Shown here one piece after another: positions 19,846 to 29,406 of a stretch of 64,000 bases of DNA (the stretch's first letter is position 1; every line of letters begins with the position of its first letter). Source of the DNA: Eukaryota sp. TZLM1-RC (taxonomy: Eukaryota > Metamonada: BaSk clade); contig JAUPSS010000002.1 in NCBI GenBank assembly GCA_040285825.1, positions 3,348,001 to 3,412,000 of the forward strand, read 5' to 3'. The position numbers and the translations under genes are program-made. The notes under the pieces were generated by a model. The model had not been told where the DNA came from and did not search any database. It worked only from the letters and a program-made list of their open reading frames with translations.

Positions 19846-22800
19846 TATTGAATTTGCACACTTAATTAAATTAACTCAATACTAATGGGACGACTATCAT
19901 TGAACCAAAATTTCCTCTACAAAATCTTGATCTGTTTGCTGTGTAGCTAAAGCTTCTCTTATTCGATTGAAAAAACGAGGTAATCTATTAATAATGGCAA
20001 ATTGAATCCGTGAACGCCATAAAAATATATCAAATCTTTTCATTGTTTTTTCTTGCACCATTTTTTGGAAGTCATTCAAAACAGTTTCTGCTTCAACTGA
20101 TAATCTTCCATTTATCGAAAATGGGAAAGCAATAAAAACCAGCTGTGTATTTCTATCGACAATACCTCTTCAATATCTTTATCATATTTTCTATGTTTCT
20201 CTTTTGCTTTAAAATCCAGAGCAGCCACAGGATTAAGTTTTCTTCTGTGAACCAAAGTATCATTTGCAACATTACATGAGACAAAGTCAACAATAGCTTC
20301 AGAATTATCAATCCAATCACAGTATACATCACCTCTATCATCAGAACCAAAATTATTCAGAGAAAGTGTTTCCTTCAGCAGGGGCTCTTTGATACAAGCA
20401 TTATGTAATGAAGAACGATCAGTTGTCAATTTAGGAGAATTCAGAGCATGACGCAAGGTGAGCTGTGGTGAATTAGAACAAATACGTTTTTCTTTTAATA
20501 TCAATTGACTAAAGGGAATATTCAAATATAATCTCACTTTTGTCACAAACGCTTCATGATTAGCACACAGTCCAAATCTTCGTGGCACAATGGTCACAAA
20601 CAGTGAAGAATCTGAGTGATTTTCACAAACAATATTTTCCAATAATAACAATAAGTGGAGACCTTAATTTAAAACAGCCAAGCTGCATAAATTATTATTA
20701 CGACAATTTTTACATTCCAGACAGTCGTTTTTGCAGTGTTTGAAGAGTGTATTTTAAATTTAAAAATTCTTTTCAGCAATATAACCATTGAATGATTGGG
20801 GAAAGCATCGACTCCATTGTTTTAAAACAATGGTTGAAACTTCTTCATTTGATGCAAAAATAGAAGAACTTTGCGTTGTCACAAATAAGTCTTCTAAATC
20901 TGCAAATCTTTCAGAAAACTCAAATATTGCATTTCTGCCTCCACCGATAAAATCACACGAAGTAAGAATTGAGGCTTTTGTCCAACCTAAACCTTCAAAG
21001 TGCGGACTAAGAAAAGCGTGATCAGACAGTTGGGACATTGTACACCCTTACAATTGTGACAAAACTTTTGCACGTAATTCATTGAACTTTTGGGCCAAAG
21101 TCGTAGAGACTAGAGGATTTGTAGATCGAAATTTGGAATTAAAGTTGATATTGAATTAAAGTCTTAGATTGGTAAATTTGATGAGTTTCTATGCATTGAA
21201 TTTCATCATTTGGTAAATTTTCTCGAAAACTAAATTCCACGTAACAAACAATTCTTTGGTAATTTCATCATTCATTCCTAAAAACGAACCCAAATGACGA
21301 ATGTCACCAGTTGAATATAACTTGGCTTTAATTTCAATACCAACAGTTTCAACTGTTGTTGGAAAAAGATGAAGTACCATCAATTGTCTTGATTCCAAAT
21401 TGAAATAAACTGAAAAATTCTTTGGCTTTTTTTTCCAATTCTATTAAAAACAAGAGACGCAAAAATTCTTGAAAACGATTCTCCGATTGCAATTGGACGG
21501 ATTTTTTTAAAAAAATTGAAATTTATTTTCAACGCTAACAAAACATTAAACAAAAAACTAGAACTCAATATCCTCAATACATGCATCAACATCATCAAAT
21601 CTCTCAAGTGTCCGATTTTCATACTCTATTCCTAATTGTAACAGTGCTTTGGTCAGCATTTCTGGAATTGCTTTAAGAATACTGAAAACAAATTTATTGT
21701 GCCAAAAAATGAAGTTCTATTCTTTTCCTGCTCTTTCTTTTATTAAACTTCTGAAACCTTCGAAAAGTTGAATACCAGGTTTTCCAATTTTACCAAAAAG
21801 AGAAATAGCAAATGGAACCAGCTGGTACATTACATGATCAACACGTCCTAGCTGAGATAAGTCTTCATTGTACTTTGATTTTACTCTTTTCAGCGAAGCA
21901 AAGTGGAGTTTCATCTTTTTTAGCATAATCAATTGCTAAATCCTAAAAAACGTCAACAACTGTGATCACGCCATCAGACCCAGGAGTAATTAAATCCGCA
22001 CGACTTTTCTCGAAAGTATTTTCATCTTCATTTTCAGGTGACAACTTACGCACCAGTGGTTCAACAAAAGCTTCAATGTGGTGACTTTTGCACATAGCAT
22101 ATAGTTGGTCTCTAACAGCATCGTGAACAATTGAGCGATATGTAATATTAAATTTGCAATTCTATCAATGATAAAGATTGATAAGTTGACCACAACGACA
22201 AATTAAATCATTTGGCACACTGCATAGACAAAGAAAACACCTCATTCTTAAGGTAGTTGTTTATGTTTAGTGCACGAAAAGTAACAGTTGTCCATTGATG
22301 ATCATTCAACAATAAACCGTAAACATTTGGAATTTGGGAAATGAGACAACTTGAGCTACTTTCCTTAAGAACAATTAAAAAGTTAGCAAAAACAACATTC
22401 TTTTCCTTAGCCAAGCTAAGACGTACAGTAAAATCCAAAATTGGAAATACTTTTAATATTTTTTCTGCAATTTGGCGTATGTAAATCTTAAAGAAATCAA
22501 ATCAATTCTTTTAAATAATTCTAATTCAACTAATTCTTCAAAACATAAAGTTGCTTCTCTGACAATCGTTAAGTCACCTTTAAGAACAACATCATCCATA
22601 AAAGCAATCATTTTTCAGGAAGGAAACATTGATTGAATTTGTAATACAATTGGATGAATTGCCAGACAAAATAAAAGAGGTCCTAAGGGATCTCCTTGCT
22701 TAACACCACATGGTTATTTCAACATAGAATCAGCAAAATGCCGATCAGTTTTTGTGCAATATGTTTGAAAATAAGGTAAAGAATCTGGCAAGTAATTCAA

Positions 22801-22935
22801 CAAAGCACCATGATTATTGCGCCAATGAATTGAATTAAAGGCATCATTAAAATCCATATACGCAAATGCATTGGATTCATTTTGATAAAATAAGACGTTT
22901 GTAGCAAACACTGATTTCATCTGATACAAAAGAAT
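19846..22935 (-). mobile_element. Mosaic of decayed family D sequence (D4) with a family E insert
   Basis: The minus-strand 3' end (TTTATTGAATTTGCACA as seen on +) and C-terminal frames at 19897-20079 and 20112-20651 match family D, including RGDVYCDW and K.KHRKYDK. One deletion removes the helix after the CCHC finger and a frameshift follows. Linker-domain pieces lie at 20760-21038. RT pieces lie at 21189-21398 and 22520-22935 (FMDDVV, HPIVLQIQSMFPS). The 3' end of a family E relic and a stray RT piece (IRPIAIGESFSRIFASLVF) sit in between. At the thumb/linker join this copy has one base more than D2 and D3 and a TAG. No part is functional. Confidence 0.8.
21524..22445 (-). mobile_element. 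Family E relic inside D4
   Basis: Fragments match the E copy at 34994-36479: RLSLAKEKNVVFANFLI, ISQIPNVYGLLLNDHQWTT and VPFAISLFGKIGKPGIQLF. It begins in the same RL.LAK.KN region that starts many other truncated copies in this window and ends with an A-rich 3' tail. Frameshifts and stops are frequent. Confidence 0.75.
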
Positions 22936-23056
22936 TTTGTATGCTTATTTGTGAGACCCCTGTGCTTCATAATTCTACAATAGATAAAAAAACACATACT
23001 AAATCATTATTTATGCACAACTACAGATATAGTAAATACAGATACAATAGGCAAAG

Positions 23057-23404
23057 TTATACAATACTACTTGGTGTTAGATGGTCCTCAGCAGCTTTGA
23101 GCTGGTGTCGTGCCAAATCAATCTCCTCACCTTCAAAGTGTGGGTTTTCATCAATAAATTCATCCAAGCATTGGTTGAGATTATGCCATGCACTTTCCAA
23201 ACGGTGAAGAGTATCGGGAATCATTTGACGTGACTCATCGAGAACCTCCATTTGTTTATTGATATCAGCATCATCAGATCCTGTCTGTCTCATCGAATCG
23301 ATCTTAGATTCTTGTTGTGTCACTTCAGCTCGGTAGTAATCAAGCTCTCTAACAATGCGTCTAAGTACGCTGGTTTGAATTTTGAGATTGCGCGTTTCAC
23401 TCAT
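23057..23404 (-). CDS. TBCA: Tubulin-specific chaperone A (cofactor A)
   Basis: A 115-aa all-helical protein of the cofactor A family. It shows LKIQTSVLRRIVREL, YRAEVTQQESKIDSMR and the conserved MEVLDESRQMIPDTLHRLE segment, then a final helix with EEIDLARHQLKAAEDHL. Cofactor A binds beta-tubulin after chaperonin release and passes it on for heterodimer assembly. Length matches the family (about 105-120 aa). The ATG at 23404 gives the normal N-terminus and the frame ends in TAA. The gene has no introns. It stands alone between the D4 mosaic downstream and the B5 relic upstream, with only about 260 bp of upstream sequence. Confidence 0.93.
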   Translation of the reverse strand: MSETRNLKIQTSVLRRIVRELDYYRAEVTQQESKIDSMRQTGSDDADINKQMEVLDESRQMIPDTLHRLESAWHNLNQCLDEFIDENPHFEGEEIDLARHQLKAAEDHLTPSSIV

Positions 23405-23667
23405 TCTTGCAGATATTGTCTATTACAATAGATTAAGAGTACTATACACCAATGTGGGGGAGTGAGTTTTAGACAATGTTAGAATTCCCAACGTTCGCAA
23501 CTCGTCCGAACGTTCGGCCGATCTTACGCCAAACTAGTTTTTGCTCGAAAACGTTTTCCCAAACCCCAATTTTGACTATTGCACTAGACCTATTTGTTTA
23601 AAAATCTGTATTCACACGTAAATTTCTTTCTTTACATCAACTTTCTTTAATGCCAATCCGTGCATTT
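23405..23667 (-). promoter_or_regulatory. Upstream region of TBCA with GC-rich palindromes
   Basis: Unlike its AT-rich surroundings it has a cluster of AACGTT words. One is a perfect 12-bp palindrome, CCGAACGTTCGG, at 23506-23517. Others are CAACGTTCG (from 23490) and AAAACGTTTT just downstream. Such repeated symmetric words could be transcription factor sites. This is inference only. Confidence 0.35.
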
Positions 23668-25060
23668 TTTTAAATATATTTATTCAATAGAATACTTATA
23701 AATCAACATCTAAATATTCCACCTCTTTCAAAACAAAACAACTAGATGCGATCCTCTCATAGTGAGATCCAAGAGAAAGCAAAGCATCAGAAACCATCTT
23801 CAACATCCGCTTAAAAATAGAAAACACAATTTCATTGTGTCAAAACAATCTGTTGATTTCTGTTAGCTCTTCTCTTTACAATCAGTTCAATATCTGCCAA
23901 AAAACGTATAGCCGTTGAAGCAAATGAACCAAAAAGAGAAAATACCATTGGATACTAATTTTATTTTGCATACTGTTGACTGGAAAATTTGGACAGATGT
24001 TCATTGTATTTTTTGATTTTGAATTTTCCAGCATTCGAAAGAGGATTATGAATTTCAGCATTAACAAGCCCTTCATTTGAGGCATTACAAGGATCAGCAG
24101 ACATAACATCAAATAAAATGAAGGTTCCATCGAATCTGAGAAATATAACCTCACCTCTATTATCCTTTAATTAAAAAAATCTATTATCCTTATAAAAATC
24201 AACTTCATTATCAAACAGATTTGACCACAGAGGTTCCAAAAGGGATTAAATTCTATGAGACTTAAACATACAATATAATTGGTCTCTTACAGCATCGTGA
24301 ACCTTGCTTCTAAAAGTAATAAAATGTTCACAATTTAACAAATGAGTAATTGTAATTTTTCGAGAACATTTACAAATTAAATTGTGAGGTAAGTTATCAG
24401 GCCAGCTAAAGGAACGAAATCTCATATTCAAAATCCAAGCAGAATCGGATAAGAGAGTACCATAAACTTGTGGAATTGTTGTTACTAAGGCAGAAGAAGT
24501 ACTATCACACATATCTTGTAAAAGATTTGCAAAAGCGGGATTCTTTTTCTTGGCCAAGCCAAGTCTAACATCAAAATCCAAGCTTTTAAAAATCTTTGAA
24601 AATTTAATGTTGAAGCTTTTTACAGCAAAACTGCAAATTAAAAAGAGGTTGATTTAGGGAAAATTGATTGGGGAAAACACTTGGTCCAAATTTGTGGTGG
24701 CAATCTATCAAGTTCACAAAGATAACTCATTCCAATATGGACTGGAACTGGGAACTAACAGATGAGAACCTTCAGAAAATCTACGAGAAAATTCATAAAT
24801 AAAATTCTTGCCTCCACCCAAAAATGCTGATCGACACAAAATAGAAGATTTAGTTAATCGAATACCACCCAAATCTGCTGAAGAAAAGATTTTTCAACAT
24901 TCCAGGTTCCACATCCAATAAATCAGCAAAAATTCTGTTCTCAATGAATTAAAAGAACGACAAAAATCTAGTGCTATGGAAGGAGCACAAGATCTCAAAA
25001 TGTGGGTTATTCTCCCAGTGTAGCAAATTTTAAACATGAAAAATTTAATATGTTTTCAAT
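23668..25060 (-). mobile_element. Family B copy B5, decayed C-terminal part
   Basis: Matches the B1 element at 61164-64000 from the thumb region (KHIKFFMFKICYTGRITHIL) to the 3' end. The clearest part is 24246-24581: LDFDVRLGLAKKKNPAF, NLICKCSRKITITHLLNC (CCHC finger) and SKVHDAVRDQL. Stops and short indels break the linker and RLE parts. The join at about 25060 places it back-to-back with D5. Confidence 0.8.
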
Positions 25061-25850
25061 TCTAAAGTGTTTGTGAAAATAAGTCGTCAGATTCTTCACT
25101 GTTTGTAACTATTGTACCACGAGGATTTGGATTGTGTGCCACTAATGAAGCATTTGTAACAAAAATGAGATCATTTTTGAACATCTCCATTAATCAATGA
25201 TTATCAAAAGAAAAATGTATTTGTTCGAATTCACCTCAACTCACTTTGCGCCATGCTCTGAATTGCTCTAAATTGATAACTTATCGTTCTTCATTACATG
25301 ATGCTGTTAGAGACACTGTTTTCAATTTGGCACAAACTGCAAGGATATCGGTTAGAGATACCGTTTTTAATGAGGCAAGAAATGCAAAAATCTGACATTA
25401 AATAAGTTTGTTTCCTTTTTTACTGTGATTGGATTGAGAACTCTGAAGCTGTTGTTGATTTTATATCCTGTAATGCTGCTAGGGACACTTTGGTTAAGTG
25501 AAGGAAACTTAATCCTGTAAGTGCTCTTGAATACAAAGCAAAAGAAAAACATAGAAAATATGACAAAGATATTGAAAAAGCTAATGCTGATAAAAAACTA
25601 CTTGTTTTTTATGTTTTCCCATTTTCTATAAACGGAAGACTACCAGTAGAAGCAGGAAGTTTTTTGAATGATTTTCAACAAATGGTTCAAAAAAATACAA
25701 TGAAAAGATCTGATGACTATTTATGGCGCTCTCGAATTCAATTTGCCATAATCACTAAATTGTTTCAGTTTTTCAATCGAATCAGAGAATCTTTAGCGAT
25801 ACATTAGCTCTGAGTTTTTTTTGTTAAATGTGCAAGTTTAATAAATACAC
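25061..25850 (+). mobile_element. Family D-like copy D5, decayed
   Basis: Begins at the VCENKSSDSSLF stretch. It has a TGA in the helix before the CCHC finger and a disordered join near 25345-25420, then continues as a more diverged D-type RLE domain: CDWIENSEAVVDFISC, a TGA, and EKHRKYDKDIEKAN. It ends near 25850 with a GTGCAAGTTTAATAAAT-like 3' end. The first part is close to D2 and the second is clearly diverged, so this may be a join of two copies. Confidence 0.75.
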
Positions 25851-25945
25851 ATTTTTATATAAAATCAGTTTTGACCCTGTTTGGAAATTCTTATTTAAAA
25901 AATTAATGATAATATTCAAAGTATTTATTACATACATACAGTAAC

Positions 25946-27481
25946 CTATTCATCGGTTTCAATACTAACACCATCAATTTTACCATCAACAGTATAGTTT
26001 GGCTTTAACTTTTCTCTATCAATCATTTTGACCTTTCCATCGTTATTTTCAAAGAAATTCTTGGCTAACCCCACCCAAGAAACTTTTTCCAAACGTTTTT
26101 GAATATGATCATGAGTTTCTCTTTCCTTAGTCATGTCCATACCTAAATTATCTAACTGGGTCTGCAATTGGGAGATCATTGCGTTTGATTCAGAGTTTGC
26201 ATCTTGTAAATGGGTTAGTTGGTCCAACAATTGCGCAATTTGTTCATCTTTTTGGGCCAGAATTTGGGCAAATTCTGTCTCTTTCTGTTCCATCAATTGA
26301 TTGAATTCTGCTTCCTTGGCCTCTAATACAGACTCATCATTCAAACTTGATTGCTCCTCGCTATTCAACTGACCTTCCAAGACCTTGATACGTTTTTTAA
26401 GGTCAGCAAATAACTCAAGATCCTCTTTAACAGAAAATTTCTCAGTGTTGCACCCTAATAATTGAGTATACAAACCCAAGATTTCACCAATTTCTTCAAA
26501 ATAAATTGTATCTAAAACAGTGACCTCAAAATCACTTGTGACAATAACCACACAATTGTTGACGGAATCAACACAAAACCTATCAACATCGCAATACCTA
26601 ATCTTAATACCACTTCCACGAGCAGTGGCAAATAGTTCAAAATGATCTTTTTGAAAAACAATTCTACCCTGATCGAGATAGGGGATGGAAATTTGATCGT
26701 AATTTTTGATTTTTTCAATGTAAAGACAAAATTCCAATCTTGCTTCACTGGGATTAATATCAAAAGAATCCCTTTTGGAAATAATATCACCGGCAATAGT
26801 TTTATCTAAGTGGAAGCTAACAGGAACGTATTGAGAAAGATCAATGGAATTTGGTTTAATTGATGATTTTCCAATAAAGGAAAGTAAATGAAGAGCGGCA
26901 AGCGTGATTACATCAGCACGGTTAGAGACTGCCTTGATCTGACTATTGACAAATCTAGTGTTATATTCTGTCCACAACAGAGCGTGAGATTTGACCAATG
27001 AGGCATCAGTAGGTTGTATGAAAACGCGACGACGAAGGTAAATATGGGGATGAACTACACCTTGTTCTCCAAGAGTTTGAGAGAGACGAAGCCATGAATG
27101 AGAAGCGGGATCAGTAAGAAGACCAAACTCCAAGGCTTGTTGCCAAGTGAGTCCTACCTTGGCTGCTATGAGTTCAATAATAGCGGAAACGGGTCGAGTC
27201 TCATCGATCATGACTGTCTTCTTTTCACCAGAGCTGAGGAGAACAGTCAAGGGACGTTGAGTAGGGCGTACAGAAAGATCAAATGCTGTAAAGTGGGAAA
27301 GAATGAGCTTGCGGTCAATGAAATAATATCTATTGCCTGACAGAAGGGCAATAGGAGCATGATCTGGAGCTACATCGATAGAGTACTCTTTCAGAAACTG
27401 GGACACATTGAGCACAGATGTGACAGTGGCGGTGACAATTGGTTCATCTTGTCCAAAATGAAAGTAACGAACAGATGCCAT
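25946..27481 (-). CDS. FERM-domain protein with C-terminal coiled coil (talin-type FERM, 511 aa)
   Basis: It starts MASVRYFHFGQDE. Residues about 75-155 form a ubiquitin-like lobe followed by WLRLSQTLGEQGV and YLRRRVF, closely recalling the talin motif before the F2 lobe (TL.EQGV...LRRKFF). Residues about 160-250 are the helical F2 lobe (LLWTEYNTRFVNSQI, DVITLAALHL, then a QYVPVSF-like end). Residues about 255-350 are a PH-like F3 lobe. Residues about 370-475 form a strong coiled coil (EGQLNSEEQSS, KEAEFNQLMEQKE). FERM proteins link membrane or receptor tails to the cytoskeleton. There is no rod or actin-binding region, so it is not a full talin. It may be a filopodial or adhesion adaptor. 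The frame ends in TAG and has no introns. Confidence 0.8.
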   Translation of the reverse strand: MASVRYFHFGQDEPIVTATVTSVLNVSQFLKEYSIDVAPDHAPIALLSGNRYYFIDRKLILSHFTAFDLSVRPTQRPLTVLLSSGEKKTVMIDETRPVSAIIELIAAKVGLTWQQALEFGLLTDPASHSWLRLSQTLGEQGVVHPHIYLRRRVFIQPTDASLVKSHALLWTEYNTRFVNSQIKAVSNRADVITLAALHLLSFIGKSSIKPNSIDLSQYVPVSFHLDKTIAGDIISKRDSFDINPSEARLEFCLYIEKIKNYDQISIPYLDQGRIVFQKDHFELFATARGSGIKIRYCDVDRFCVDSVNNCVVIVTSDFEVTVLDTIYFEEIGEILGLYTQLLGCNTEKFSVKEDLELFADLKKRIKVLEGQLNSEEQSSLNDESVLEAKEAEFNQLMEQKETEFAQILAQKDEQIAQLLDQLTHLQDANSESNAMISQLQTQLDNLGMDMTKERETHDHIQKRLEKVSWVGLAKNFFENNDGKVKMIDREKLKPNYTVDGKIDGVSIETDE

Positions 27482-27540
27482 TTATTCAGAAACAAAACAC
27501 TCCGAGAAACAAAAATCTTATCAAATTCTGTCAAATCATT
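27482..27540 (-). promoter_or_regulatory. Very short remaining upstream region of the FERM gene
   Basis: Only 59 bases separate the FERM start codon from the family A dimer A3 on the opposite strand. If the promoter extends further, it now lies in element sequence. Confidence 0.35.
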
Positions 27541-28935
27541 CAGCCAAATTTATGTAATGTGCAAATCATATCGAGTAGATTCCTGTTTAGAACCGCTGTT
27601 ATCAAAATTAATTTTTGATGACCCCAATATTGATAGTACACGCTACAACAGAGCTTCTATGGGTATGACAAGAGGTGATCTAGTTGTTCCCGGTTTAAAT
27701 GGTAGTTTTACTATTTTAGACGCCATGTCTATTGACCCTTGTAATTCCTCTAACGAACATCTCATAAACTCGGATGTAAATAATCCTCTTCTTGCAGGCG
27801 AAAAATATAAAATTGCTAAATATGCGAAACCCATTTCCTCGGTTAATGAAAATTCTCATGCCCAATATAATTTATGTCCATTTGTTTTTTCTTTGCTTGG
27901 ATCTCTAGGTAAGGCTGCTATGGCTTTCCTTGAGGATTTTGTTGTAGTTGTAAAGGAAAGAACTGGAAGAATTTTCAATCGTGTTTACTGGCAAAACAGG
28001 ATTGTATTTTTGGCTTGGCCAAAACTAAAAATCCCGCTTTCGGTAATTTTTTAAAGGATATTCGTGATAATTAAGCTGCTGCTTTAGTAACTCAAGTTCC
28101 CTCTGTTTATGGACTCTTGTTAAAAAACAATGAATGGCTTCTAAACATGCGTTTTCGTTGTTTTCTGTGGCCAAACAATTTGCCCAATCATTTAACTTGT
28201 AAATGTGGTAAACCTCTTTTGTTTACTCATCTTTTGAACTGTAAACATTTCATTACGTTTAGAAGCAAAGTGCTTAATAATAACGTCAGGGACCAAATTT
28301 ATGTAATGTGCAAATCATATCGAGTAGATTCCTGTTTAGAGCCGTTGTTATCAAAATTAATTCTTGATGACCCCGATATTGATAGTACGCGCTACAAAAG
28401 AGCTTCTATGGGTCTGACAAGAGGTGACCTGGTTGTTCCCGGCTTAAATGGTAGTTTTACTATTTTAGACGCTATGTCTATTGACCCTTGTAATTCCTCT
28501 AACGAACATCTCATTAACTCAGATGTAAATAATCCTCTTCTTGCAGGCGAAAAATATAAAATTGCTAAATATGCAAAACCCATTTCCTCGATTAATGAAA
28601 ATTCTCATGCACAATATAATTTATGTCCCTTTGTATTTTCTTTGCTTGGATCTCTAGGAAGGCAGCTATGGCTTTCCTTGAGGATTTTGTAGTAGTTGTA
28701 AAGGAAAGAACTGGAAAAATTTTCAATCGTATTTACTGGCAAAACAGGATTGTATCTATTTTTAAAAGAATGGTAAAACTAATTTCTGATTCACTTTTTT
28801 CTTTTGGAAAATTTTCTGAATCTATAGCAATTAATTGTTTTGATGTAGGGGAGACATGTTTTGAGGATGTGGTTCTTTAATTGTGTGTTTTATGTTTTCA
28901 TATGTCTTGTTGAATGAATAAAAAAAGCTATAAAC
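27541..28935 (+). mobile_element. Family A copy A3: dispersed dimer of the array unit
   Basis: Unit 1 is truncated (starts at QIYVMCKSYRV) and ends with the array-type junction at about 28013, where RIVF is joined to LAWPKLK. Unit 2 then runs from that 5' end through the CCHC finger and RLE domain to the true family 3' end. Unit 2 has a TAA near 28070 in place of a Ser codon and an extra Asn codon (NNN), both also found in array unit 16. A one-base loss near 28660 shifts the frame. It is on the opposite strand to the array and about 8 kb away. Confidence 0.85.
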
Positions 28936-28944
28936 CAAAGATAG

Positions 28945-29305
28945 TTTTGTTGTTACCAAGGCAGAAGAAGTACTATCACACATATCTTGTGAAAAATTTG
29001 CAAAAACGGGATTCTTTTTCATGGCCAAGTCAAGTCTAATATCAAAATCCAAGCTTTCAAAAATCTTTGACAATTTTTGTTGAAGCTTTTTACAGCAAAA
29101 CTGCAAATTAAAAAGAGATCGGTTTGGAATTTCTTGAGTTGATTGGGGAAAACATTTGGTCCAAAATTGTGGTGGCAATCTAACAAGTTCACAAGATAAT
29201 TCATTCAAAAATGGATTGCAACTGGGAACTTACAAATGAAAGTCTTCAGGAAATCTAAGAGAAAATTCATAAATAAAATTCTTGCCTCCACCCAAAAAAA
29301 GATCA
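28945..29305 (-). mobile_element. Family B fragment B4
   Basis: Encodes LPPQFWTKCFPQSTQEIPNR, LQFCCKKLQQKLSKIF, LDFDIRLDLAMKKNPVFANF and CDSTSSALVTT on minus, matching B1. It ends abruptly on both sides and carries small losses. Confidence 0.8.
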
Positions 29306-29307
29306 CT

Positions 29308-29402
29308 ACCACCATCCCTAACTTACAATTTTTGTAAACAATTTACCAAAATACGTACAGATTTTTTGGATTTGCATTGCAAGAATTTCTTTCAAGCAAT
29401 AA
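29308..29402 (+). mobile_element. Family E fragment
   Basis: Encodes PSLTYNFCKQFTKIRTDF, the same stretch that begins the E copy at 34994. It is followed by an A-rich end against the D3 3' end. Confidence 0.65.
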
Positions 29403-29406
29403 ATAA

